From Buchananella felis (GTDB lineage: Bacteria > Actinomycetota > Actinomycetes > Actinomycetales > Actinomycetaceae): a stretch of DNA of 64,000 nucleotides. Every line of letters begins with the position of its first letter. The stretch's first letter is position 1. This document shows, piece after piece, positions 34,982-44,717 of the stretch. The notes under the pieces are model-generated. The model was given only the letters and a program-made list of their open reading frames with translations. It ran no database searches and had not been told where the DNA came from. A program made the position numbers and the translations under genes. The stretch lies in assembly GCF_041380015.1 (NCBI RefSeq), contig NZ_CP159978.1. The stretch is one strand, 5' to 3'.

Positions 34982-36340
34982 CTAGCCGAGCAGTTCCACC
35001 ACGATGGCTCGGTGGCGCCCCTCCACGCGCGTAGCGATGAGCGTGGCCGCCCCGGACCCGCGCAGCTTGGCCGCCGCCCGCAGCGTGGCCGGGTCCAGGT
35101 CCGCGCCGCGCTTCTTGATCTCCAGCGCGCCAACATCGTTCGCCTTGGCCCACTTGGAGATCGCCGCCGCCTTGAGCGGCAGCACCTCCAGCACCCGGTA
35201 TGAGCGGTAGAACGGGCTGGCCGACGCTCCCTGCGCCGCCGCCCTTTCCGCAGCCTTCTTCGCGCCGCCCTCCGGCGCGCTTGGGGTGGCCGACGTCGCC
35301 GCCCCACGTTCCTTCTCCTCGGCCCGCTCCTCGCTGCGGCCTGCGGGGGCCGGGAGCGGGGCGGCAGCGTCGTCCACCCCGGCCGGGAGGCTGGGGCCGG
35401 TCAGGTAGGCGATGGCGGGGGAGATGGGGGCGGCGTCCAGGCTGGCGGCGACCTGGTGGATCAGGCCGGCGCGGATGACGGCGCCGTCGGGCTCAAACAG
35501 GTACTCGTCGAGCGCGGTGGGCGCTAGCTGCTCGTGGGGGCGGCTGGGGTCGCCGGCCTCGCTGAGCACGTGGGCGGCGCCGTCCCGGATCACCAGCGCG
35601 CTTCGGCCGGGGCCTTCCGTGGCCAGGGGGCCGCACCAGATGGCGGCCTCCACCACCTCGCCGTCCACGCTGGCCCACTGCACGTGGGAGTCGGCGGGCA
35701 GCAGGGACAGGTCTATGCCGGGGGCCACCTTCACGCCCAGGGCCGGGACGTGCCGGCGCCACGAAAACACGGTAGACAGGGAGGGGGACCAGTCCTCGGG
35801 GCGGCTCAGGCGTCCGCCGCCTGGGCGGCGGCGGGCCGGGTCGGCAAAGATCGCGTCCGCCCCCAGCTCGGCCAGGTCCAGTGCGGTGGCGTCCGCGTGC
35901 AGCACCCGGGCGGATGGGAACAGGGCCAGGTTCACCGTGGCGCAGGCAGCGGTGACCTCATCACGCTCCACCGCGGTCACCTGCAGCCCCCGGGCGGCCA
36001 GAGCCAGGGAGTCGGCCCCGATGCCACAGCCCAGGTCCGCCACGTGCGTGGCGCCGGCGGCGGCGAAGCGCTGCGCGTGGTGCGCGGCCACGCTCAGGCG
36101 CGTGGCCTGCTGCAGGGCGTCCGAGGTCAGCAGCAGGCGATCTGCAAACGGGCCGAACTTGGTGGCCGCCGCCGCCCGCAGGCGCGACTGGGTGAGCAGG
36201 CTAGCCACCAGGGCCGCCTCCAGGCCGCGCTCGCGCAACTTCTTGTTCAACTCCGCCGCGCCGGCCTCCGTGTACGGGGGCAGCTGCGCCAGCAGGGCCT
36301 GACCGGTGGCGGTGAAAAGCGCGGGATGAAGCTCAGCCAT
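34982..36340 (-). CDS. Class I SAM-dependent methyltransferase with THUMP-like C-terminal domain
   Basis: 452 residues. The SAM-binding motif I VADLGCGIGADSLALAARG is near residues 100-118, VTAVERDE and LHADATALDL follow, and DPARRRPGGGR is a typical catalytic-loop signature of this actinobacterial family. The C-terminal end (SKWAKANDVGALEIKKRG...ATLIATRVEGRHRAIVVE) is the THUMP-like domain, suggesting an RNA substrate. Between the two is an Ala/Glu-rich linker (about 320-385) that contains two copies of the dispersed CGTCGKCCA motif. The ATG at 36340 lies near the divergent groES promoter. The modified RNA is unknown. Confidence 0.85.
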   Translation of the reverse strand: MAELHPALFTATGQALLAQLPPYTEAGAAELNKKLRERGLEAALVASLLTQSRLRAAAATKFGPFADRLLLTSDALQQATRLSVAAHHAQRFAAAGATHVADLGCGIGADSLALAARGLQVTAVERDEVTAACATVNLALFPSARVLHADATALDLAELGADAIFADPARRRPGGGRLSRPEDWSPSLSTVFSWRRHVPALGVKVAPGIDLSLLPADSHVQWASVDGEVVEAAIWCGPLATEGPGRSALVIRDGAAHVLSEAGDPSRPHEQLAPTALDEYLFEPDGAVIRAGLIHQVAASLDAAPISPAIAYLTGPSLPAGVDDAAAPLPAPAGRSEERAEEKERGAATSATPSAPEGGAKKAAERAAAQGASASPFYRSYRVLEVLPLKAAAISKWAKANDVGALEIKKRGADLDPATLRAAAKLRGSGAATLIATRVEGRHRAIVVELLG

Positions 36341-36395
36341 GGCGACATTCTTTCAGAGCGGCGCGGTGCCCCGGCGCCCGCGCGGCCCGCCGCAA

Positions 36396-36414
36396 AATGC
36401 GCTGAGAGCGCATT
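36396..36414. repeat. 8-bp palindrome upstream of the groES promoter
   Basis: AATGCGCT-GAG-AGCGCATT is a perfect inverted repeat between the divergent methyltransferase and groES genes. It could be an operator for either gene. Confidence 0.5.
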
Positions 36415-36426
36415 GGCGGCGCCCGG

Positions 36427-36467
36427 TTGGCACTCACCTTGACCGAGTGCCAGCCCCGCCCTAATCT
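36427..36467 (+). promoter_or_regulatory. groES promoter with CIRCE operator
   Basis: TTGGCACTC-N9-GAGTGCCAG (36427-36453) matches the CIRCE element TTAGCACTC-N9-GAGTGCTAA bound by HrcA. It overlaps a -35 TTGACC (36439-36444), which is spaced 17 bp from a -10 TAATCT (36462-36467). HrcA binding would block this promoter, so heat-shock derepression of groES is predicted. Confidence 0.85.
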
Positions 36468-36557
36468 GAGTCCGTGGCGCCTAGGCGCTGCGTGCAGGCC
36501 GGCCCCCGCGACGGCGGCCTACAGACTTTGTAGATCACTCAAGCTAGGAGAACCTGC

Positions 36558-36854
36558 ATGTCGGTTACTTTGAAGCCGCTCGAGGACCGCGTGGTCATCA
36601 AGGCCCACGCTGCTGAGCAGACCACCGCCTCCGGTCTGCACATCCCGGACACCGCCAAGGAGAAGCCCCAGGAGGGCGAGGTCGTGGCCGTTGGCCCGGG
36701 TCGCGTTGACGACAAGGGCAACCGCGTTCCCGTCGACGTCGCCGTTGGTGACCTGGTCATCTACTCCAAGTACGGCGGCACCGAGGTCAAGTACGGCGGT
36801 GAGGAGTACCTGATCATCTCCGTCCGCGACCTGCTGGCCGTGGTGGAGCGCTGA
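36558..36854 (+). CDS. groES: Co-chaperonin GroES
   Basis: 98 residues forming the heptameric lid of the GroEL folding chamber. It begins MSVTLKPLEDRVVIKAHAAE, has the mobile-loop region EQTTASGLHIPDTAKEKPQEG and ends EYLIISVRDLLAVVE. AGGAG precedes the ATG. It is transcribed alone: a strong terminator follows within 20 bp and no groEL is next to it, so groEL must be elsewhere, as in many actinobacteria. Confidence 0.98.
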   Translation: MSVTLKPLEDRVVIKAHAAEQTTASGLHIPDTAKEKPQEGEVVAVGPGRVDDKGNRVPVDVAVGDLVIYSKYGGTEVKYGGEEYLIISVRDLLAVVER

Positions 36855-36871
36855 GCTAAGAGCTCATAGAT

Positions 36872-36915
36872 AAAGGTTGTGGCGGGCACCTTCTAGGTGC
36901 CCGCCACAACCTTTT
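36872..36915 (+). terminator. Strong terminator after groES
   Basis: A perfect 19-bp stem (36872-36890 with 36896-36914), a TTCTA loop and a short T-run. It separates groES from the convergent whiB3 and can act on both strands. Confidence 0.92.
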
Positions 36916-36991
36916 GTGCTTCCCGCCCGCTTGGGCCGGTGCGCCGGGCGGCCAAGCCACAGCGCGCGGCTGGCGGAGCGTCGTCCCCCTA

Positions 36992-37282
36992 TCAGGCGCT
37001 GCGGCGCTGGCGCTGGGAGATCAGCAGGGCGCGCTCGTCCTCAGACAGGCCGCCCCACACCCCGTAGGGCTCGCGGGCCTGGATGGAGTGCTCGCGGCAT
37101 TCCATCATCACGGGGCAGGTGCCGCAGATCGCCTTGGCGCCGGCGATGCGGCGGCGGCGGGACATGCCGCGCTCGCCGTCCGGGTGGAAAAACAGGGAGG
37201 AGTCCATACCTTGGCAGGCTCCTTCGAATTGCCAGTCCCAGGCGTCCAGGGCGGGACCAGGCAGGCGGGTCAACTCAGCCAT
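36992..37282 (-). CDS. whiB3: WhiB-family regulator, WhiB3/WhiD-like
   Basis: A 96-residue iron-sulfur transcription regulator. The four cluster ligands are Cys23, Cys53, Cys56 and Cys62 (CGTCP motif), followed by the GVWGG turn and a basic tail (ISQRQRRS). The segment CQGMDSSLFFHPDGERG is typical of the WhiB3/WhiD branch, which acts with the primary sigma factor in redox sensing or development. I chose ATG 37282 because GGAG lies 6 nt before it; a start 8 codons upstream is possible. It is divergent from guaB. Confidence 0.9.
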   Translation of the reverse strand: MAELTRLPGPALDAWDWQFEGACQGMDSSLFFHPDGERGMSRRRRIAGAKAICGTCPVMMECREHSIQAREPYGVWGGLSEDERALLISQRQRRSA

Positions 37283-37481
37283 ATTCACTCCAATCGACAG
37301 ATTCACTGCCTCGAACTTACCAACGAAATCGCCGTAATTTCAAAATTGCAGCAAAGTTGCAAGTTCTTCCCAGGCTGCTTCCAGGAACCGCGTGATATAG
37401 CGAAAAAAGCCGCCCCCGCCGGGCGGCCATACGTGCCGATTGCCACGCCCGCAGCGGGCGATTGGGGCGGGAGGGCGGCGC

Positions 37482-37495
37482 TAGAATCGCTGTGG
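37482..37495 (+). promoter_or_regulatory. Probable leaderless promoter of guaB
   Basis: TAGAAT at 37482-37487 lies 7 nt before the GTG at 37495. There is no ribosome binding site in front of the start. Confidence 0.6.
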
Positions 37496-39009
37496 TGAGC
37501 ATCGATTTCCGTGCGGCCCTGGAGCCGCTAACTGGCCTAACGTATGACGACGTCCTGCTCCTGCCGGAGCTCACCGATGTGATCCCCTCTGAGGTCTCCA
37601 CGCGCACGCGGCTGACCCGGGAGATCGAACTCAACATTCCCATGCTCTCCGCAGCCATGGATACCGTGACCGAAGCCCGCATGGCAATCGCCATGGCCCG
37701 CCAGGGCGGCATCGGCATTCTGCACCGCAACCTCTCCATCGAAGAGCAGGCCCAGCAGGTGCGCCAGGTCAAGCGCTCGGAGTCCGGCATGGTCAACGAC
37801 CCCGTCACGGTGCGGCCGGAGGCATCAATCGCCGAGCTGGACGCCCTGTGCGGGCACTACCGCGTCTCCGGCCTGCCGGTCGTGGACGAGTCGGGCATCC
37901 TGGTTGGCATCATCACCAACCGCGATCTGCGCTTCGTGCCGCCGGAGACCTGGGGCACCACGCAGGTGCGCGAGTGCATGACCCCCATGCCGCTGGTGAC
38001 CGGCCACGTTGGCATCGACCGCGAGGAGGCCAAGCAGCTGCTGGCTAAGAACCGCGTGGAGAAGCTGCCTATCGTGGACGACGATGGCCACCTACAGGGC
38101 CTGATTACCGTCAAGGACTTCGTTAAGACCGAGCAGTACCCCAACGCCTCCAAGGACGCCGACGGCCGCCTGCTCGTGGGCGCCGCGGTGGGCTACTGGG
38201 GCGACACCTGGGAGCGCGCCACCGCCCTGCGTGAGGCCGGAGTGGACGTGCTGGTGGTGGACACCGCCAACGGCGGCGCCAAGCTGGCCCTGGAGATGAT
38301 CTCCCGCATCAAGGCAGACCCGGAGTTCGCGGGCGTGCAGGTGATCGGCGGCAACGTCGCCACCACCGAGGGCGCGCAGGCCCTCATCGACGCCGGCGCC
38401 GACGGCGTGAAGGTGGGCGTGGGCCCGGGCTCCATCTGCACCACCCGCGTGGTGGCTGGCGTGGGCGTCCCGCAGATCACCGCCATCCAGCTGGCCGCCA
38501 TGGCCTGCAAGCCCGCCGGCGTGCCCTTGATCGCCGACGGTGGCCTGCAGTACTCCGGCGACATCGCCAAGGCCCTGGTGGCCGGCGCCGACGCCGTCAT
38601 GGTCGGTTCCCTGCTGGCTGGCTGCGAGGAGTCCCCGGGCCAGTTGGTGTTCACCAACGGCAAGCAGTACAAGCAGTACCGCGGCATGGGATCGCTTGGC
38701 GCCATGAGTTCGCGCGGCCGCAAGTCCTACTCCAAGGACCGCTACTTCCAGGCCGACGTGGACAGCGACGACAAGATCGTGCCCGAGGGCATCGAGGGCC
38801 AGGTGCCCTACTCCGGCTCCCTCAGCGCCGTGATGAACCAGCTGGTCGGCGGCCTGCAGCAGTCGATGTTCTACACCGGCGCGCGCACCATCACCGAGCT
38901 GAAGAACAACGGTCGCTTTGTGCGCATCACGGCAGCTGGACTGAAGGAAAGCCACCCGCACGACGTCCAGATCACCGTGGAGGCCCCCAACTACACCGGG
39001 CGTTCCTGA
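37495..39009 (+). CDS. guaB: Inosine-5'-monophosphate dehydrogenase
   Basis: GuaB oxidises IMP to XMP with NAD+, the committed step of GMP synthesis. 504 residues. It starts SIDFRAALEPLTGLTYDDVLLLP, contains a two-CBS-domain insert (about 95-215), the catalytic loop GPGSICTTR with Cys315, the flap GYKQ-type KQYRGMGSLGAM and YSGSLSAVMNQLVGGL. GTG 37495 fits the leaderless promoter and the family N-terminus; the longer frame is upstream noise. guaB3 and guaA are also in this window, but not in one operon. Confidence 0.97.
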   Translation: MSIDFRAALEPLTGLTYDDVLLLPELTDVIPSEVSTRTRLTREIELNIPMLSAAMDTVTEARMAIAMARQGGIGILHRNLSIEEQAQQVRQVKRSESGMVNDPVTVRPEASIAELDALCGHYRVSGLPVVDESGILVGIITNRDLRFVPPETWGTTQVRECMTPMPLVTGHVGIDREEAKQLLAKNRVEKLPIVDDDGHLQGLITVKDFVKTEQYPNASKDADGRLLVGAAVGYWGDTWERATALREAGVDVLVVDTANGGAKLALEMISRIKADPEFAGVQVIGGNVATTEGAQALIDAGADGVKVGVGPGSICTTRVVAGVGVPQITAIQLAAMACKPAGVPLIADGGLQYSGDIAKALVAGADAVMVGSLLAGCEESPGQLVFTNGKQYKQYRGMGSLGAMSSRGRKSYSKDRYFQADVDSDDKIVPEGIEGQVPYSGSLSAVMNQLVGGLQQSMFYTGARTITELKNNGRFVRITAAGLKESHPHDVQITVEAPNYTGRS

Positions 39010-39035
39010 ACAGGGCTGATCTGGTAGCAGATAGA

Positions 39036-39075
39036 GGCGGTGGCCGGGCAGTTGAACTGCCCGGCCACCGCCTTC
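39036..39075 (+). terminator. Terminator after guaB
   Basis: GGCGGTGGCCGGGCA (39036-39050) pairs perfectly with 39058-39072, followed by TTC. It lies 27 bp after the guaB stop. Confidence 0.85.
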
Positions 39076-39181
39076 ACTCGGATATGCAAATGGCAAATAT
39101 GGTTAGGGCTCCTTGCTGAAGCTGCAGAGAAATGCCCGTCGCACTTTGCGTGAGCGGAGTCTTTGTGTCCTTGTGGAAATA

Positions 39182-40069
39182 CTAGAAGGGAATGTTTTCC
39201 ACCTCGTCAAGTAGTCGCGCAATTAGTGTGGCTTGCGTGGTTTCATTCTCGGCGTGGTTGACATTGTATAGTAGCCTGGAGAGTTTCTTTGCCTTAAATT
39301 CGTCGATGTAATCGTTCGCGAAGTGTTCAGACAGTATGGCGACGAGCCTGGGGGCGGGGGAATTTGCTGCCGCTCTAATGAGTTGAAACTGCGTCTCGGC
39401 GGACAGGCGAGAATTCTTGACCAGCTTGGGAAGAAGCGGAAAATTAAAGAGAGGGTCAACTGGGCTGATTGATGAGGAGTGTATGGCGGCAGTGAGTTTC
39501 GTGAGGACGCGCTTAATTTTTTCAACTTCGTTGAAGATTAGGTCTTCTGGAGATCCTGCAGCGGTAGAGGACTTCATGTCCCTGAATATTTTCCGCACCG
39601 GGCCTAGGGTTTCTGAGATGAGCTTGTCCTTTTCGGTGCGATGCGTGTTTCTGAGCTGGTTCACGATCTGCCGACGGGCCTCGCTTGCCTGGTCTGCTCG
39701 AGTCCCATAGTGAATTACCCGTTCGTCGGCGAAATCGAAGGGGCCGCCCCCTTCCTCTTGTTGCAAGAGAATTACGGGCTTGTTGGCAGCGTGTGCAATG
39801 GCGACCTCGTACATTACATTGGGGTTTCGTCCAGTAAGATCTGCTATGCAGATATCGGATCTTACAATTGCCGCTATTACTTGGGATGTGATTGGTCCGG
39901 CGCTTTGGATTTCGTCAGCTCTCACTGGAATGTCGTAGCCACCGGCCTCTGCCGCTGCGGGTTTTATAATTTCGTCTAGTGTGAGTTTGGTGAAGTCGAA
40001 CCCGCTCTCGTCGGGCTTGTGAATTGGTGATATGACAAATATCTTCTTCGGTTCCATCGTTTCGCCCAT
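39182..40069 (-). CDS. NDT/TIR-like Rossmannoid protein, possible defence or signalling orphan
   Basis: 295 residues. The N-terminal ~140 residues resemble the nucleoside-2-deoxyribosyltransferase/TIR-like superfamily: KKIFVISPI, DEIQSAGPITSQ, SDICIADLTGRNPNVMYE (candidate catalytic Glu in MYEVAIAHA) and KPVILLQQ. The C-terminal half is helical and unrecognised. The DNA is clearly GC-poor against both neighbours (guaB and a DnaQ exonuclease), which suggests insertion by transfer. Such domains act as NAD or nucleotide hydrolases in several defence systems, but here no partner gene is adjacent. ATG 40069 was taken; ATG at codon 5 is an alternative. Biochemical function is not assigned. Confidence 0.72.
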   Translation of the reverse strand: MGETMEPKKIFVISPIHKPDESGFDFTKLTLDEIIKPAAAEAGGYDIPVRADEIQSAGPITSQVIAAIVRSDICIADLTGRNPNVMYEVAIAHAANKPVILLQQEEGGGPFDFADERVIHYGTRADQASEARRQIVNQLRNTHRTEKDKLISETLGPVRKIFRDMKSSTAAGSPEDLIFNEVEKIKRVLTKLTAAIHSSSISPVDPLFNFPLLPKLVKNSRLSAETQFQLIRAAANSPAPRLVAILSEHFANDYIDEFKAKKLSRLLYNVNHAENETTQATLIARLLDEVENIPF

Positions 40070-40370
40070 GGGGAGAATTAGATCACATGATAATATTCGT
40101 GTCTAGCTGTTGCATCTCTCTTGGTTCTTCCCTTGCTCGCAATGCGAGGACATGGTGAGCGGCGGATCGGTGGCGGTTGAGTCTCTTTTTTGAGTGGAGA
40201 CACTGTCAGTTTCGCAACAGGGTGCGTTCGGCCTTGATGAGGCGGTCCGTGTCGGCGTCCTGAGGCGCCCGCTCTCGCAGCTGCAGTCACGCCCGCTGCC
40301 GCAGTCGCAGCCGCTAGCGGCACGCGGTGTCGCGGTCGCGGCGGAACCCGGTGCCCTACCCCCTCCGGTG
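40070..40370. other. Noncoding gap beside the NDT/TIR-like gene
   Basis: About 300 bp. The GC-poor end (40070-40200) matches the transferred gene and the rest is GC-rich. No conserved frame is seen. It probably contains the promoter of the minus-strand gene and one border of the insertion. Confidence 0.45.
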
Positions 40371-41066
40371 TCACGGCCACTGCGTGGAGGCCAGGTTGTT
40401 GCCTCGCCCCTGGCGGCGCAGCCAGTCGTTGAAGGACTCGGCCCACTTGCGGTGGGCCTGGCGCTGCCACTCGAAGCGCTCGGCCTCGCTGAGCGCGCCC
40501 ACCTCCGGGTGGCGGGCAAGGATCGCCCCCAGCACGTCCAGAGTGGCGGCCACGTCAACGTCGGCCGTGTGCAGGTCCCCCTGCGGGGCGGCGATCCCGT
40601 AGTGCTCCACCAGGGAGCCCAGGGTGCGCTTGCCCTTGCGCCAGCGGTCCACGGCCCGGTCGATCACCAGCGGGTCCAGCACGGCGCGCAGTTCCCCGCC
40701 CAGGCGCTCCTCCAGGGTGGGCAGGCCGTAGCGGACCAGCTCGGCGCGCAGGATCGCCAGGTCGAAGGAGGCGTTGAAGGCCACCACGGTGCCGCCGGTG
40801 CTCACCAGGGCGGCCAGGGTGGAGGCGATCTCGTCCAGCACCTCTGCGGCGGGCCGGCCGTGGGCGCGCGCGTACTCGGTGGTGATGCCGTGGACGTCGG
40901 AGGCCGCCTGCGGGATTTCCACGCCGGGGTCGGCCAGCCAGTTCAGCACCTCGTCTGCCCGCCCGGGGCTGCGCACCACCACCGCCGCGGTGACAATTCG
41001 GTCGCTACCTGTGTCCACGCCGGTGGTCTCCGTGTCGAAGCCAACCAGTACGCCCTGAAAGTCCAT
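40371..41066 (-). CDS. DnaQ-like 3'-5' exonuclease (DEDD family)
   Basis: 231 residues. Exo I GFDTETTGVDTG (Asp11, Glu13), Exo II VVAFNASFDLAILRAEL and Exo III HTADVDVAATLDVL are clear, so it is an active DEDDh-type nuclease resembling the epsilon proofreading domain or a stand-alone exonuclease. The last ~45 residues (SEAERFEWQRQAHRKWAESF) form a helical tail found in actinobacterial members annotated as exonuclease or 3'-5' exonuclease. ATG 41066 follows GGGGAGG. The upstream open frame is antisense to guaB3. It is divergent from guaB3. Confidence 0.88.
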   Translation of the reverse strand: MDFQGVLVGFDTETTGVDTGSDRIVTAAVVVRSPGRADEVLNWLADPGVEIPQAASDVHGITTEYARAHGRPAAEVLDEIASTLAALVSTGGTVVAFNASFDLAILRAELVRYGLPTLEERLGGELRAVLDPLVIDRAVDRWRKGKRTLGSLVEHYGIAAPQGDLHTADVDVAATLDVLGAILARHPEVGALSEAERFEWQRQAHRKWAESFNDWLRRQGRGNNLASTQWP

Positions 41067-41123
41067 TGCCTCCCCTTTCCGCCCCCAATGGTGCCACCTG
41101 CAACCCACATTTCTGGCCCCCGC

Positions 41124-41136
41124 TAGGCTGGAGGCG
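41124..41136 (+). promoter_or_regulatory. Probable leaderless promoter of guaB3
   Basis: TAGGCT at 41124-41129 is 6 nt before the GTG start at 41136, the same pattern as at acpS and tsaD. Confidence 0.6.
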
Positions 41137-42257
41137 TGAACGAGATTGAGATTGGGCGCGGTAAGCGCGGCCGCCGGGCGTTTTCCTTCGACGACATCGC
41201 GGTGGTTCCTTCCAGGCGCACCCGGGACCCGCAGGACGTGTCGATTTCCTGGCAGATCGACGCCTACCACGTGGAGCTGCCGATCATGGCGGCGCCGATG
41301 GACTCGGTGATGAGCCCGGCCACCGCTATCGAGCTGGGCCGCCTGGGCGGTATCGGCGTGCTGGACCTGGACGGGCTGTGGACGCGCTACGAGGACCCGA
41401 CCCCGTTCTTCGCGGAGATCGCGGACCTGCCGCAGGAGCAGGTCACGCGCCGCCTGCAGCAGATCTACTCGGAGCCGATCAAGAAGGAGCTGATCGCTGC
41501 GCGTCTGGCAGAGGTGCGCGCGGCTGGTGTGCCTGTGGCGGGAAAGCTCTCTCCGCAGCACACCCAACGCTACGGGCAGGCAGTGGTGGACGCGGGCGTG
41601 GATCTGTTTGTCATCCGTGGCACCACCGTGAGCGCGGAGCACGTCTCATCCCGCGCGGAACCGCTCAACCTCAAGCGCTTCATCTATGAGCTGGACGTGC
41701 CGGTGGTGGTGGGTGGCGTTGCCACCTATACCGCCGCGCTGCACCTCATGCGCACCGGCGCTGCGGCCGTGTTGGTGGGATTCGGGGGCGGTGCTGCGCA
41801 CACCACCCGCCGCGCGCTTGGTATTCACGTGCCGATGGCTACCGCTATCGCCGACGTTGCCGCCGCCCGCCGCGATTACTTGGATGAGTCGGGTGGCCGC
41901 TACGTTCACATCGTGGCCGACGGCGCGGTGGGACGCTCCGGTGACCTGGTGAAGGCTTTTGCTTGTGGCGCCGATGCGGTGATGCTCGGTTCCGCTCTGG
42001 CCAAGGCGACCGAGGCGCCGGGGCGGGGCTGGCACTGGGGTGCCGAGGCGCACCACAAGCGGCTGCCGCGCGGCGAGCGCGTCCACGTGGGCACGGTGGG
42101 CAGTATGCGGGAGATCCTGCTCGGTCCCGCCACCCAGCCCGATGGTTCTCTCAACCTGACGGGGGCGCTGCGCCAGACGATGGCGACCACGGGATACAGC
42201 GACTTGAAGGAATTGCAGCGGATTGATGTTGTCGTTGCGCCCTACCGTGCCGGGTAA
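41136..42257 (+). CDS. guaB3: GuaB3-family IMP dehydrogenase-related protein
   Basis: 373 residues of the IMPDH/GMP reductase barrel without CBS domains. It begins EIEIGRGKRGRRAFSFDDIAVVPSRRTRDP, typical of the actinobacterial GuaB3 group. Where GuaB has GPGSICTTR this protein has GFGGGAAHTTRRALG: the catalytic cysteine is absent. Other barrel features (IMAAPMDSVMSPATAIELG, VADGAVGRSGDLVKAFACGADAVMLGS) are intact. It is therefore probably not a classical IMPDH. A binding or regulatory role, or altered chemistry, is possible. ptsH follows after 71 bp. Confidence 0.92.
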   Translation: MNEIEIGRGKRGRRAFSFDDIAVVPSRRTRDPQDVSISWQIDAYHVELPIMAAPMDSVMSPATAIELGRLGGIGVLDLDGLWTRYEDPTPFFAEIADLPQEQVTRRLQQIYSEPIKKELIAARLAEVRAAGVPVAGKLSPQHTQRYGQAVVDAGVDLFVIRGTTVSAEHVSSRAEPLNLKRFIYELDVPVVVGGVATYTAALHLMRTGAAAVLVGFGGGAAHTTRRALGIHVPMATAIADVAAARRDYLDESGGRYVHIVADGAVGRSGDLVKAFACGADAVMLGSALAKATEAPGRGWHWGAEAHHKRLPRGERVHVGTVGSMREILLGPATQPDGSLNLTGALRQTMATTGYSDLKELQRIDVVVAPYRAG

Positions 42258-42328
42258 CGCCGGTTACACTTCTTCCATCGCTCGCGGGTGCATCCGATAG
42301 TGCCCGCCACCTTCAATTAGGAGCAGAT

Positions 42329-42595
42329 ATGGCACAGCGCACCGCCAAGATTGGGTCCAAGGTTGGCCTGCACGCCCGCCCGGCCGCCACGTTCGTCGCA
42401 GCCGTTAACGAGCACGACTTTGACATCGAGATCGCCCTGGAAGGCGGCGAGCCTGTGGACGCCTCCTCGATCCTGGGAGTGATGACGCTGGGCGCCGGAT
42501 TCGGCGATGTGGTTGTCCTGTCCAGCGACGACGAGGGCGCCGAGCCGGTGCTGGACGAGCTGGCGGCCCTGCTGGAGACCGACCTGGACGCCTGA
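42329..42595 (+). CDS. ptsH: Phosphocarrier protein HPr
   Basis: 88 residues. HPr carries phosphate from enzyme I to sugar-specific EII components of the PTS. The active site GLHARPA places the phosphorylated His at 15, and the Ser46 region is DASSILGVM. GGAG precedes the ATG. No ptsI or EII genes are in the window, so it is an orphan locus. Ser46 suggests possible HPr-kinase-type regulation, but no kinase is visible here. Confidence 0.94.
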   Translation: MAQRTAKIGSKVGLHARPAATFVAAVNEHDFDIEIALEGGEPVDASSILGVMTLGAGFGDVVVLSSDDEGAEPVLDELAALLETDLDA

Positions 42596-42633
42596 GTTTG
42601 GCCCCCGCGCCGCGAGGCGGCGCGGAGAAAAGG

Positions 42634-42672
42634 GGTTGGGGCGGTGACTGGAATGTCACCGCCCCAACCTTT
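42634..42672. terminator. Bidirectional terminator between ptsH and fumarase
   Basis: GGTTGGGGCGGTGAC (42634-42648) pairs perfectly with 42655-42669. AAAA precedes it and TTTG follows it, so it can serve both convergent genes. Confidence 0.88.
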
Positions 42673-42689
42673 GTTTGGTTTCGGGGCGA

Positions 42690-44387
<1,698 letters not shown>

Positions 44388-44717
44388 CTCTACTCCTTCA
44401 TTGGCATTGGGGGCCAAGCTACGGACGTGGAGGTGCGGGGGAGGGGACTGCGGTCCCGCCTGCCTGCCGCGCGCCCGGAGCGCCCGGTGACAGGGGCGGA
44501 AAAACGCCGAAATAGCCCGCAAAAGGCGTGGGAAGGTGTGCCTTGCCTTGCTAGTGGACGACGTTGCCGCCCGGCCTCACCTCGGGGCGGTGGCGGGAGC
44601 GCGTGGCGGCCTAAATGAGCGTCGTCCACGTTTTCAAAATCTGGGACTTTGGTTGCCCTAACCTAAGCTGAGGGGTGGCGAGAATTGAGCTCGCCATCAA
44701 TGCCCCAAGGAGGAGAC
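44388..44717. other. Divergent promoter region between the two fumarase genes
   Basis: About 330 bp with no gene. It carries two copies of the short dispersed motif in opposite orientation (44554-44574 and 44617-44630). Near fumC, TAACCT (about 44659) may be a -10 box. Confidence 0.5.
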
